From contig CM075764.1 in the NCBI GenBank assembly GCA_037974665.1, positions 87,538,825-87,602,824 of the forward strand: a stretch of DNA of 64,000 nucleotides, given 5' to 3'. The notes under the pieces are model-generated. The model made no database searches, was not told where the DNA came from, and saw only the letters and a program-made list of their open reading frames with translations. The stretch is from Ehretia macrophylla (taxonomy: Eukaryota; Streptophyta; Magnoliopsida; Boraginales; Ehretiaceae). Every line of letters starts with the position of its first letter. Positions within the stretch are counted from its first letter, which is position 1. Shown here one piece after another: positions 22,963 through 33,569 of this stretch. Both the position numbers and the translations under genes were made by a program.

Positions 22963-24585
22963 TGTTATAAAATAATTATCAAAAGGTGTTAAGGCAAATA
23001 TACTTAAGAAGGGGGAGGGGGGTAAATTAAGTATTTAACTAATGACTACCAATTAAAATTTTAATATAAACAATTTATATCCAAACAAGCAAATTATCAA
23101 ACACGTAAGATGCACAAAAATAAAAGCAAAGAAATAAAAGGGATAGAAGACGAACACAACGATTTATGGTGGTTCGCTAATCTACATCTACTACCCAAGG
23201 TTACCTCTCCCTTAGGATTTCCACTAGCTCCACTAGTAGTGCCTCTTCACAAGTTGGTGAAGCACAAACCAACAATATAAGTTCTCTTGAGTGCACAAGA
23301 GTAGTACAAGCCTTTTCACTCCTTTGAATCTACAAAGAAGATTTCTCACTCTCTCTATACAATGAATCTCTCAAAACTATATATCTAGAGTGTTTATCTC
23401 ACAATAGGAATGGAATAAATGTTGAGTACAATATCTCTCTTCAAAAGTAGATGAATACAATTTAATGCTCTTCTTGAATGCTCAATGATTTACAAGTTAA
23501 AGCTCAATGATTTGTGTAAGCAATGTGTTTTTGATGATATAAAAGTTTTAAAACAATTGCATGTAGTTGGAAGAGGTATTTTGAGCAATGGAGGTGCTTT
23601 AAAATATATAGAAAAAGTTGTGAACGGATATATAACGGTTATATTTTTCAAACACAGAGATCCGGTCGAGTGACTCGACTGGGTCACTCGACGGCTATCA
23701 CTGACTAGAATTCGGTTGAGTAGATCTGGTCGAGTAACTTGACCGGGTCACTCGCCCGGATATCACTGAACAAGATCCGATTGAGTGGATCCGGTCGACT
23801 TTTTAGCATAAAGTATTTCCGTGATGATCTGAAATGATTTTCCAGAATAGTAACAATCTTAAAATATTTAAGGAGCAAGTTTTGAAAGAAGTTTTCAACC
23901 TTTTAAACATCCAAAACACTTTAAAATCCAAAATAATAAAATTAACATGGATTTTGCAAAATGGTTTTTGAGCTTTAAAATAAAATCAAAGGCAAACCAC
24001 AATTGTAAAGTCGGTACCCCTTATGTCGCCATTTCTCCACTTATGACTCCTTCATCTTCCACAGTCTTCATGGATATTAACTCTTTGAAGTTTCAACAGA
24101 TTTTCACCAATCACATCCACTTCAAACTTGATATGCATTTGATAAGTACGTGCTAGCCACTTCTTTATTCATGAGTAACACTCAAGCATTTCCCAATCTA
24201 TGACTAATCTCAAATATATATGACATAAGCAAACAAGATTAATCATTAGATAGTCATTTAATTAAGATTTAGTTATCATCGAAATATAAGATTAACACCC
24301 TTAGGCTAACAAAAGGAAGTAAGGAAATAAAAGAAGAAATATAATAGCTAGAAAGAATAGGCAAGAGATAGAAAAAATTTCATTGAATTTTTCTTGGTAC
24401 ATTTTTCCTTACAAACTCTTCATATTTATAGGCAAAGAATTACATTGATGATGTCATCTATGACATCACATCCATTTATAGTCATCATTATAATACATTA
24501 CTTAACTTTAATAATAGTGTGTTTGACACCTCTTGTCTCATGAGCATCACATGGATCTCATATTGAATATCCAAATTTCATAACA
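22963..24585 (-). repeat. 5' LTR of Copia-B, split by a solo LTR
   Basis: The LTR is in two parts: 22963-22986 (TGTTATAAAATAATTATC...) and 24317-24585 (...AAATTTCATAACA). Joined through AAAGG they match the left LTR from end to end. The interruption is the solo LTR 22987-24311. Confidence 0.85.
22987..24311. mobile_element. solo LTR, 1325 bp, inside the Copia-B LTR
   Basis: It begins TGTTAAGGC and ends AGGCTAACA, so the termini TGTTA...TAACA are inverted. The 5-bp AAAGG duplication flanks it (22982-22986 and 24312-24316). There is no internal region. It contains words such as TGGTGGTTCGCTAATCTACA and a tandemly repeated segment around 23660-23800 with TCCGGTCGAGTGACTCGAC-like units. The minus strand is the probable sense strand, since AATCTTATATTTCG leads from that end. 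A solo LTR forms by recombination between the two LTRs of a full element. Confidence 0.8.
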
Positions 24586-25443
24586 GATTGCAAATTCCCC
24601 CTTATGAAAAACTGCTTCAACTAATGCAACAATTATTTAATTTTCAAGATCATAAAATCTGTAAGTTGTACTATTCACCGCATAGCCAAGAAAAGTACAA
24701 GTGGTAGCTTTAGCACCTAATTTTGGTCTCTTGAGATTTGTTAGCCTCACAAAATCTAGACAACCCCAAATTCTCAAGTATCCCAAGTTAGGCTTTTTCA
24801 TTTCCACAACTCAAGGTATAGTTTTAGTCCTTTTGTGTGGCACATGTCAAGTTGTGAGAGTAGTTTTACCCTAAAGATTTTTGGGAGCACTTAATTCAAG
24901 AATCATGGCATTCACCAAATTAATTATAGTTTTGTTTTTCCTCTCAGCTACCCCATTAGACTTAGGTGAGTAAAATGGTGTAGTTTCATGGATTATTCCT
25001 AAAAATTGAAGAAAAAATTGAACTCAAAAGATATATATTCTCAATCTTGATCACTTCTTAATCTTTTGATTATTTTACCGAATTGATTTTCAACTTCGTG
25101 AAAAAAGCTTTAAATTTTTCAAAAGTATCACTTTATTTTTTCAAAATATAAACATAAGTGTATTTTGAAAAATCATCAATAAAAGTGATAAAATATATAT
25201 TTCCTCCATGACTCAAAATTCCTTCAAATTCCCAAAGATCTGAATAAATTAATTCTAACAATTTGCTATTTCTAAGAACACATTCATGAGGTTTTCTAGT
25301 GATTTTCTAGTGTTTTTTGTTTTAGTGCACGATTCACTTTTTTCAAAATCTTTATTCAATCTTGGAATTAATCATAAACTACTCATGATTCCCACATATC
25401 TACTATTAATGTAACATAAACGTGCATGCCAAAAATCATAGAA
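24586..25443 (-). pseudogene. Copia-A integrase-region remnant
   Basis: The minus strand encodes, across stops, Copia integrase core-like sequence: IYSDLWEFEGILSHGGN then YFITFIDDFSKYTYVYIL near 25100-25250. Further on comes the post-core segment with LGYLRIWG- and FLGYAVNSTTYRF-like words near 24650-24800. Many stops and frameshifts are present. It is the 3' continuation of the gag-protease piece at 27030-27601, separated from it by a solo LTR. The left junction is the Copia-B insertion. Confidence 0.7.
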
Positions 25444-25448
25444 GAGAA

Positions 25449-27020
25449 TGATATAACTATATTTGTAGCATTCAAAACATTATTTTTGTACTACATTTAC
25501 ATCTTAATTCGAGGAATAAATACAACACTTAATGTACTTTTGCTGCAATGTAGGATGATCTTGAAAAGTGAAGAAACCAGACTCAAAACAATTCAAAATT
25601 GCAAGTCAAGAAGTTGAAAATTAGGAAAGATTTGAGAAATTAGTGGTTAAATAAAGCCCGTAGAGAAAGAATTTGGCCAAAACAAGCACAAAAACAGACT
25701 TAGAACGTTGGAAAAACATGGAAAAAGCCTTGGTCAACATTTTGGTCAAAGTCAAAATTGACAACAGAAGGGCGCTCGACCACGCGACCCACGACGCTCG
25801 AGCATCCCCATAAGAACCGCACAAAGCTCCTAATTGGACCACCCGAACTACCCAAAGCTTCTGATTGGACCGCCCAAACCGCAACACGTGATTGAACGAT
25901 CCGGAATTGTAGCAGAGGCGCATTCGTACGACGCTTGAGTGCCCTTCTAATTTTCAGTCTATAAATACCCACAACCCTGGTGGAAAAATGGAAAAAAATT
26001 AATTAGTTTTAATTGTTTTATTTAATATTATTAGGTAGTTTTAGAATTATTTTAGTTATAGTTTGTCAAATGCGAGGGAAATTCCACCCGAGTAGCTACA
26101 TTACAGGGGAACAACTGCCCATTTCAACCGGAGGAAAGCTTGGCAGCTACACCCGGGGAGCCTCTGCTCAAACCCGGTGTTCAGAAATATGTGTTCATCT
26201 AAATGGGGGAGCCTTTCTTTACTCTCTTTTATTTGTATAACTCGTATTTATTTTTAATGTTTTAGTAGATTTATTATCTAAGGGAGGATATTATAAAAGA
26301 CGGTCTTTTAATCTACGGTCTCGGATTCAGATAATTTGATTTCAATACAATATATGGCTTATATTATTCAATTCATTAATGTCTTTCATATACATTATAC
26401 TTGTAGTTAATGTTATGATTGCTTTATACTCATGCCATATATCCGATCTTTAATAGTAAATCTATAGGTTGTACCATAGTTTCCGTGAAATTATAGGTTG
26501 TACCATAATTTCTACTTGTGAAATTGTTAAATTGCTTAGTTTGGTTAATTTACCCAGTTACCCTAGATTACAAGGACCGATCTATGCTTCGACTATATAA
26601 AAGACTCGAAGATAGAACGACACCTATAACTAACATAGCAAAGAGGACTTAATTGAACTTAGAAAATTGACTAGGTTAAACTTGTAGCTTAATCCGAGCA
26701 TTGAATCAAAGAATCCTAATAACGAGCCTAGGTTAACTGTCTCATTGCATATCCGATCCCTAGATCATTTCCCTTAGATTTGACAAAACTAAAACCTTAG
26801 TTTTAGCTTATATTACTTGCACGACACTCAATATTTTCACAAACCGTCACATTTTCACTTGAACACTTTTACATACTTACTCACGAACTAGCTTACAAGT
26901 CTTCTTGTGGATTCGACCCCGCACTCAAAGCACACTACACTACACTTATCCGTGTACTTGCGGGTTTTAAAACTTGGTTGAATTTTGCACACATTTTATA
27001 CGCCAGCTGAGTAGCGATCA
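25449..27020 (+). mobile_element. Athila-like Gypsy solo LTR, 1572 bp
   Basis: It begins TGATATAACT, ends GTAGCGATCA (TGAT...ATCA inverted termini) and is flanked by GAGAA on both sides (25444-25448 and 27021-27025). It is homologous over its length to the LTR at 28834-30473: for example both carry GAGGAATAAATAC or GTGGAATAAATGC, ATAGGTTGTACCATAG and CACACTACACTACAC- or GCACACTACACTACG-like words. It sits inside Copia-A. Confidence 0.85.
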
Positions 27021-27029
27021 GAGAACATA

Positions 27030-27601
27030 TAAACAAAACAAAATACTTTATTATTGTCAATATTCAATCAAAACAACTATCACATGCATATCCTTTACCC
27101 ACAAAAATACGCTTTTCAGTAATTACATATTGATTAGATTCTATAATTTCCTTAAAGCTAGCCTTGTTGAGTAAAAAACTTGACATAATGGGTAAAAAGT
27201 ACATATTTCAGTGTTAAAACACGTCCAAAAGTAAACTTTAGATCAATTTCACCACTTACTAACACTTTGGTTTTGCTTGAATCACCAAGCATCATCCTTT
27301 TTTCCTTTTCAAAAGGAGTGTGTTTCTTGAACCAGTTTTTATCATAGCGTACATGCCTATTAGCACCTGAATCCGCCCACCAACCCTCTACATATTGAAC
27401 CATATTAATTTTTGTTATCACAACTATTAACGGTTCTTCGGTCATATTAGCTTGAGAAACAACTTCACGTTTTTGGTATCTATAATTCTGAGCAAGATGC
27501 CCAACTTTGCCAAAAACAAAACAGGCAATGCTATTATTCTTAGAAGATTGTCTATTGTTCATTAATTTTTGGCTCAAATTACCCTTATATTTATTTTTCA
27601 T
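27030..27601 (-). pseudogene. Copia-A gag C-terminus and protease
   Basis: An open stretch of about 147 codons on the minus strand starts [16 protein letters not shown]. It contains a degenerate gag zinc knuckle (the [14 protein letters not shown] region, where the second and last cysteines of CX2CX4HX4C are replaced) and then an aspartic-protease-like segment with [14 protein letters not shown], the DSGA form found in Copia proteases. The loss of two zinc ligands shows decay although the frame is still open. The reading continues to the right across the 5-kb insertion (gag N-terminus at 32650-33005) and to the left across the solo LTR. Confidence 0.75.
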
Positions 27602-27624
27602 TTGATTCTAGGGTGAAGTGCACC

Positions 27625-28833
27625 ATGTGACACCCATAAATTTCACCACATTACTAACTAACTGTTGCATACTTACTTGAGTATTTTTATGTGCATTTCT
27701 TTTCTTGCTTAATTGATTTATTTGGAGGTCACTATTCATAAGAAATTTAACTGTTTTAAATGCTCGATTTAATTTTTTTCCTAAACAACATGACTTATAA
27801 AAGAAATCAAAAACCTGTAGTTTTGGACCTTGGAGGCCGGGAACTTGCATTTGAAAAATGTTTTGCGCCTTGTTTGAATAGTGTTACATAAGTGAAACAT
27901 TAGGTTTAACTAACTAATCTTTTGATTGATATTTTAGCTTAGTTGACTAAGTTGTTAGTAACAACTGACCTAATATATATAACATATACATACTATATCA
28001 TACATACTAGCAAAAACACACTCAAAACAATTTGCGTTATCCCCAAAATACCCCCCTTACCCGTCGGCCATAAGCAAGAAAAGGAGGAAGAAACTTCAAA
28101 TTTTCTTCAAGATTTTGGTTCTAGGATTGCATCTAGGAGTCATTTCCACTTCATACAAGTATCATCCTAGTGTCTAATGCCTTAGAGGTGAGGGAGTTTG
28201 CATTTATTTGAGTTTAAAGTTTATGACCATTATTTAAAATTCTTGTATTGTTGAATATAGCTATAATAATTGTTATGAATGCTTGATATACAATCTCTAG
28301 AGCCTATAAAACTCTCTTTTGTAGCTTGTAATCAAATTCTATGGTTGAATGCTTGGATTGAATCAAAGAAGATGATGAATAGTGACAAATTTTAGAATTT
28401 TGATATAACTTGTTAATTAAAGTGAATTGATGCTTCCTTTAGGTGCTCTAGACATTAGTGGAATTAGTTGATAGCTCACGTGAAGTTGAATTACCCGAAA
28501 TTGAGCAAAATTGCAAACTTAGCTAACTTTAAAAGGGGATTTTTACACGAAACATAATCCGGGCATGTTTGGACTTTAATCTAGGTATCCTTGGGACATG
28601 GAAGCACTTTTGGTGCTTTCGTTGCATTAAATTGGAGGCCGAATAGGGTAGGTATAGTTAAAACTCACTCGGGGCCTTCCCGAGCTTTTGGCTCCAAAGC
28701 GGGTTTTCATGGCCTTGGTAGGTATCTTTTAGCTTCTCTAGAGATGTAGTATGATCGGATTGTAGTTTTGGAGCCTTGAATTGCATATGGAAGAAGAATT
28801 GCATAGTTAGAGAAAGAGGAAACGTGATTGATG
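27625..28833 (+). mobile_element. LTR-like sequence starting TGTGACACCC
   Basis: It starts TGTGACACCCATAAATTTC immediately after the left MULE end and holds TATATATAACATATACA near 27975 (possible promoter) followed by a C-rich leader-like stretch. The features suggest an LTR of a chromovirus Gypsy element. No paired LTR or end is visible; the Athila-like LTR starts at its right border. No coding potential. Confidence 0.35.
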
Positions 28834-30473
28834 TGATGATATTTGCACCACTCAAACCACTGTATTTAACTACTATTACATCTTAACTTGTGGAATAAAT
28901 GCAATACTTAATACACTTTTGATGCAATGTAGGTTGATCCTTAAAAGTGAAGAAAACAGACTTAGAATGGCACAATGCAAGTCAAATAATTGTGTGATGG
29001 CAAAGACTCAAGAATTGGTGGTGGAATCAATGCCCGTAGAAGAAGAATTTGGCCAGATCAAGTGCAAATAGTGACCTATGTCCTTTTTTGACAAATCGTA
29101 CCAGGTTTTCGGGTAGAAACGACCTTCTGAGCAAAACGCAGGACAAGGCGGCGTGATTTTAGTCAAAATTCATCATTTGGAGGGTCAAAACAATGAAAAA
29201 GCCCAGAAACTCCTCGGTCAAAGTCAACAATTGGAGCTGAAAAAGTCAGCAGACGGGCGCTCGAACGCCTTGCATGAATCTTCCACCATCTTCTAGATTT
29301 TTCACATGTAAAAAAACCAGCATTTGAGTAGAAGCGCGTCTCACTGGCGTTCGAGCACGCATCACGGAATCATTCGAAAGCCTCGCGAAGTGACACGCAT
29401 CCCAAAACCAATGGCCGTAGTAAAAGATTCCAGCCTATAAATACCCCCCAACCCCAACCGAAAAAGATATAGAATTTAATTTAGGATTTAGTTTTTAATT
29501 GATTTTAATTGTTTTTTTTAGTGTTAGTTTAGGGTAGTTTAAATATGGTAGTATAAATAGTTAGCAGTTGGGGGAAAATACGGTGGAGGTAATGCCCAAA
29601 TTTCTGGGGCATGGAAAAAGGAAAAAATCTTGTAGTTGTGCTCAGGACTCTGACCTCGGACCTCGACTTTATTTATAGGGGAGCATCTCTTTAATCTCTT
29701 TTATATTTGAATGTCATTATAATGCCCATGTTAATTCGGGATTTTGATTATATATTAATGGTCTTTTAATTTACCGGTCTCCATGATTTGAACTGATTTA
29801 ATTCATATTGCAATGTATGACTTGTTTTAATTCAGTATTCATACGTAATTTTTTTAAAGTAGATGTTATGAGTGCTTTACTTTCGTAGCATAATATTATA
29901 CTTGTAGTTGATATTATGATTACGTTACTTTAGTGCCATACAATTATTTTAATCATGAATCTATAGGTTGTACCATAGATTGAAACTATAGGTTGTACCA
30001 TAGTTTCTACCTGAAGGTTAATTTCTTAGTTTAGTTTCTCTTGTTGTACTTGGTTAGAATAAACTAAGTAGATTAACTAGGTCTATAGCTTTTATCTTAA
30101 CCGAGTGTATGCTTGTAGCTTAAGCCCTTGCAGAATTAGAGAATCCTATTTCTGAGCCTAAATTAATTGACTTAATATTAACCGAGCTTAATTACTACCT
30201 TCTCATATTTACACTCCTAACTCTAACTTTAGTTTAGTTAACTTAGTTTAGTTTAGTTTTAATCAAAACTCATCAATCTATCTGTCTTTACTTTTCAACA
30301 CTCACTTAGAACACTTTTATACACACTTATTCAACCGAACTAAACTTAGGAGCCTCCCTGTGGAATTCGACTCCGCACTCAGTGCACACTACACTACGAA
30401 GATCTATGCACTTGCGGGTATTTTAACTTGGTCTATTTTGTACACTTTTCACATGCCCACCTCGTAAGCATCA
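28834..30473 (+). repeat. 5' LTR of an Athila-like Gypsy element
   Basis: Homologous to the solo LTR at 25449-27020 and ends TAAGCATCA directly before a primer-binding site, which fixes it as a 5' LTR on the + strand. The exact start is 28834 or 28837 (TGATGATATTTG). A possible promoter lies near the TATAAATACCCCCC stretch at about 29436. Confidence 0.8.
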
Positions 30474-30475
30474 AG

Positions 30476-30497
30476 TTTTTGGCGCCATTGCCGGGGA
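30476..30497 (+). promoter_or_regulatory. primer-binding site of the Athila-like element
   Basis: TTTTTGGCGCCATTGCCGGG follows the LTR by two bases. TGGCGCCRTTGCCGGGGA is the usual primer-binding site of the Athila lineage, matching a tRNA 3' end. It sets the + orientation. Confidence 0.85.
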
Positions 30498-30609
30498 AGC
30501 ACGATTTAGTTTTTGATTAAGTGTATTAAAATTTTTTTAAGTGTTTGTTTTATCTGCTTTATTTCAAAAAAAAAAAAAAACTATTGGGAAAATTTGAATT
30601 GATTGAAAT

Positions 30610-31057
30610 ATGACTCATTTTAATGATTCATCCAATCAATAGGCTTTTAATAAAACAACCCAACCCCCTATCCCAAATACTTGTGAAATTTGTTCTCAAT
30701 TTGGGCATACATTTATAAATTGTCCCCAAAATCCCCAATTTTTACATAATCATGATTCTACTACTCAGGGTTATTTTTCAAACAAAAATTTGTACTCAAA
30801 TGCATATAACCCAGAGTGGCAGAATCATCCAAATTTCTTTTGGGATCAAAATAATGCAACTTTTCTACCTCAAAATTTTGAAAAAAATACATTTCAAAAC
30901 CCTAATTCTTCCGAGTTTTTCAAAAGCTCTCCAAGTAATTCTTTCAATCAAAACTTTTGCTATCCTAACTCAGTTGAATTCACTTCTCCTGAACCAAACT
31001 TCGCGATAAGTTCGGCCAACTTGTCCAACTCGTCGAATTCAACCACCAATCCATAGA
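30610..31057 (+). pseudogene. Athila-like gag C-terminal fragment
   Basis: From an ATG at 30610 the frame reads MTHFNDSSNQ, one stop, then CEICSQFGHTFINC, a perfect CX2CX4HX4C zinc knuckle. It continues with YSNAYNPEWQNHPNF, a segment typical of Athila gag after the knuckle, and ends at a stop at 31054-31056. The N-terminal capsid part is absent, so only the nucleic-acid-binding end of gag remains next to the leader. Confidence 0.7.
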
Positions 31058-32160
31058 TAGGCTACAAGACCAAATTGGTCAACTAGCCGAAAGCATAAAT
31101 GGGTGGGAAAAAGACGAGCATCCTATTCAACCTGTTCTAAGTTCACCAGACCAATATAGTTTCGTTCATCACAAACCTATCCAAAACCGGGTTGTTGAGG
31201 AAATAGAAGTGTTTAGTGGAGATAATATGGGTAGAGAATGTAACATTAGGAATGAGGTAGATAACATGTTTGAGGCACACACTCCAGGTTGGCAAAACCA
31301 GCCATCACCTTGCAGTCAAGAAAGTTTTCTCAAAACTTCGAAAGTCAAGTCACTGCACCTTTTCGATCTGAATCTTCTGTTGATCTTATCCTTAATCTTT
31401 TCAAACAAAATGATCAACAGGATGATTGGATTGAGTCTGAACCTCCTGAATCCAGTGACAAGTATAGCCAACTTTATCTACTTGCCGAATCTAATGCTCG
31501 CAAGATTCAATCTTTAGATCAACACATTCAGTCTGTTATGAACCTCTTTGATGAAATACCATGTGAACAGACTAATGAAATGAGCGAGATTATTTGGGAG
31601 ACATTTGATAGGGAAATTGAATTTGAGAAAAATGATGAAATGCCTCACATAGAAGGAAATGATGACCTTATTAATATCATGACTCAACCCGACTTTGATT
31701 CATCTTCAAGGAAGATGAGTATATACACTTCTTTAGAGTCTTCACTCTTTCAAGACGAGTCTATTGAGTCTACTTTAATTCCTCTATCCTTCTTGATACC
31801 TGTTGGATTTGACCTATTTCTGAATAATATGTTAGATACTTCTAACTTATGGGTTGACCAATTGAGACACATTGTTTTACAACACAAAATAGTCCTTGTT
31901 GACATAACCATGAACATTCTCACACATACACATTGGGATGAGATTTGTCACATTTTCATGGTGATTTGGAAAAGGCATGGTCTATAGAAACAATGAACCA
32001 TCATCTGTTGCATGATCCTTTTCCATTTAAAATTTGTGTTGAAATGATTATTAGGCAATATGTGCCAAAGAGCTTTAAACATAGATTTCTCTAACATTTG
32101 TGCCTGGTTGAGGACGTAAAACTTAGCGCTACTAGGAGGCAACCTAGATTTTTAAATGCT
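31058..32160 (+). pseudogene. internal region with 232-codon ORF of unknown origin, then Athila-type 3' segment
   Basis: The longest open frame (31289-31987) starts MAKPAITLQSRKFSQ, is acidic and asparagine/glutamine-rich, and has no catalytic motif I recognise. It has no protease, polymerase or integrase signature, so the element is non-autonomous. After it, 32108-32160 (GACGTAAAACTTAGCGCTAC then GGAGGCAACC) matches the short segment that follows pol or the additional ORF in Athila elements. The 3' LTR is missing. The ORF could be a leftover coding region specific to this non-autonomous family. Confidence 0.5.
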
Positions 32161-32334
32161 TTTGTGTGTTTATTTTCCATTGTCTGTGTAATTTTATGCT
32201 TTCTTTAGTCCTCCGTATTTATTTTTGCTTACGTATTTATAGGAATTTTGTTGAAATCCTTATGTGTGTGGAACCATGAACGAAACTTGATTTGAATCCT
32301 CAAAAGTTTCCTTGTATCAAGTTGCAGACTGTTA

Positions 32335-32366
32335 TGTACATATATGTATGTATGTGTGTGCATTTT

Positions 32367-32419
<53 letters not shown>
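32335..32419. repeat. TG/TA microsatellite
   Basis: TATG and GTGT words lead into a TA run of about 25 repeats (32376-32419). It lies between the Athila-like remnant and the right MULE arm. Confidence 0.9.
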
Positions 32420-32421
<2 letters not shown>

Positions 32422-32651
32422 CTTTTATTTTTTTAGTTTAAACAAAAGAGAGAAATGAAAAAAAAAAATTAAGGGTATTTATGTCTTTTTATAAATTCTG
32501 TTAGTTCTTTTGACGGAAAATGGATAGAGGGGGCACGTGTGCACTTTTACCAAAACACAGAGACGACTTATGCTAGTTTTTGAAACATAGGGGCAATAAT
32601 GCACTTATGTCTAACCATATGGGGGTCTAGTGCACTTCACCCTTGATTCTA

Positions 32652-33005
32652 TTTGGCTTCAAATGGACATTTTTAGAATTCTAACATTTGGGCATACTAT
32701 TAGAATTTGCAGAATTAAATTTACCTTTGTGGAATATTCGTTGTTGTCTAAGATAATTGCATCTTGTCCTCTCACATATTCCTTCACACGGATGTGAGTG
32801 ATCAAAGCCTCAAAGGAAGTCTCTTTTCCTTATGGCGTATAGACTTTTGAAATTCTTTCCATGATGGTGAAAGTTTATCAATGATACCAGCCACAATTAG
32901 ATTATCTTCAATCCTGATGTCTTTCTACCTTTTAAAGTTAGTTTTATTGAAATGGAATGGCTTGTCGATGTCTCGAACATTAGTTTCCTCTACCATTGGT
33001 TCCAT
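32652..33005 (-). pseudogene. Copia-A gag N-terminal part
   Basis: On the minus strand an ATG at 33005 reads MEPMVEETNVRDIDKPFHF. After frameshifts it gives [14 protein letters not shown] and [17 protein letters not shown], matching the gag (UBN2-type) domain of Copia elements. It ends at the MULE duplication, beyond which the frame resumes at 27601. Confidence 0.7.
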
Positions 33006-33022
33006 TTGAATCTCTTTAAAAT

Positions 33023-33559
33023 TGTTGGTGAAATTGTACAATAAATAAGGTACAAATATTAAAGTATAATTACTTTTGTTGAAGACAACTCAATTGGATT
33101 GAGGCGCGTGAATCTCGCTTTCTTTAAGGAGATTCAAGCCCCCTGTAGTGGAAAGAACCTATGCAGCAGTCTTGATATGACTTGTCCCTTCCAGGATACA
33201 ACAACCCAACTTGTTGTCGTATTGCTCGAACTAACTTTGCACTAGAAGGTTGACCACAAGCTCCTTACAAGAACACCTTTCTCTTTTGGCTGAAAAAACT
33301 CTCTAACTTATTCTCACAATATTTCAGATGTACATGAAGTGTTTTGAATGGAAAAGTGAGAGACCTATTTATAGGCTCCTAAAAACCTCCCTTATTAATT
33401 ATTTACATGGAATTAAAATGATACATGAATATGAAAATACATGAACTTAATAAATGTATTTAACTAATAGATTCATGTTCTAAAGATAACAAATACATAA
33501 ATATCTATTATTCATTGAATATCCAAGATAAATTCATTTAATATTAAAATATCATAACA
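33023..33559 (-). repeat. probable 5' LTR of Copia-A
   Basis: On the minus strand it starts TGTTATGATATTTTAATATT and could end CACCAACA, just 18 bases before the gag ATG. A minus-strand TATA box (CCTATAAATAGG, about 33367-33378) supports this orientation. No partner LTR is seen on the left, so the left boundary of Copia-A is not established. The 3' end of this LTR is an estimate. Confidence 0.55.
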
Positions 33560-33569
33560 CCTTTCACTG

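Larger units (their letters stand above)
17428..24585 (-). mobile_element. dead Copia-type LTR retrotransposon (Copia-B)
   Basis: Two related LTRs of about 290 bp (17428-17715 and the split 22963-24585) bound the element. The 5-bp GATTG duplication is present on both sides (17423-17427 and 24586-24590). A purine tract read on the minus strand (AAAGAAGAG) directly precedes the LTR at 17715, so transcription runs right to left and the 5' LTR is the right one. The internal region is full of stops. A Copia RNase H remnant is recognisable near 18270-18340. The right LTR carries a solo LTR insertion. Confidence 0.85.
27611..32642. mobile_element. 5-kb MULE-bounded composite insertion in Copia-A gag
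   Basis: A perfect 9-bp duplication, TTGATTCTA, flanks the insertion (27602-27610 and 32643-32651). Both ends read GGGTGAAGTGCAC inwards. Removing the insertion and one duplication rejoins the Copia-A gag. The right arm (about 32440-32642) looks like a normal MULE TIR arm, but the left arm keeps only about 14 bp before an LTR-like sequence begins. The simplest reading is a small MULE later hit by LTR retrotransposons that lost their far ends. No transposase is present. Confidence 0.75.

Noticed and set aside
27608-27850. 80-codon minus frame next to Copia-A gag
   Set aside because: It begins inside the MULE-bounded insertion and does not continue the gag reading; no family resemblance.
28843-28848. 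GCACCA shared by 27619-27624 and 28843-28848 as a duplication around the TGTGACACCC LTR
   Set aside because: The right copy belongs to the Athila-like LTR (it aligns with the solo LTR), and the segment before it does not end in CA.
33560-33564. CCTTT as the target-site duplication of Copia-A
   Set aside because: No matching copy could be placed at a left boundary, because the left end of Copia-A is not identified.
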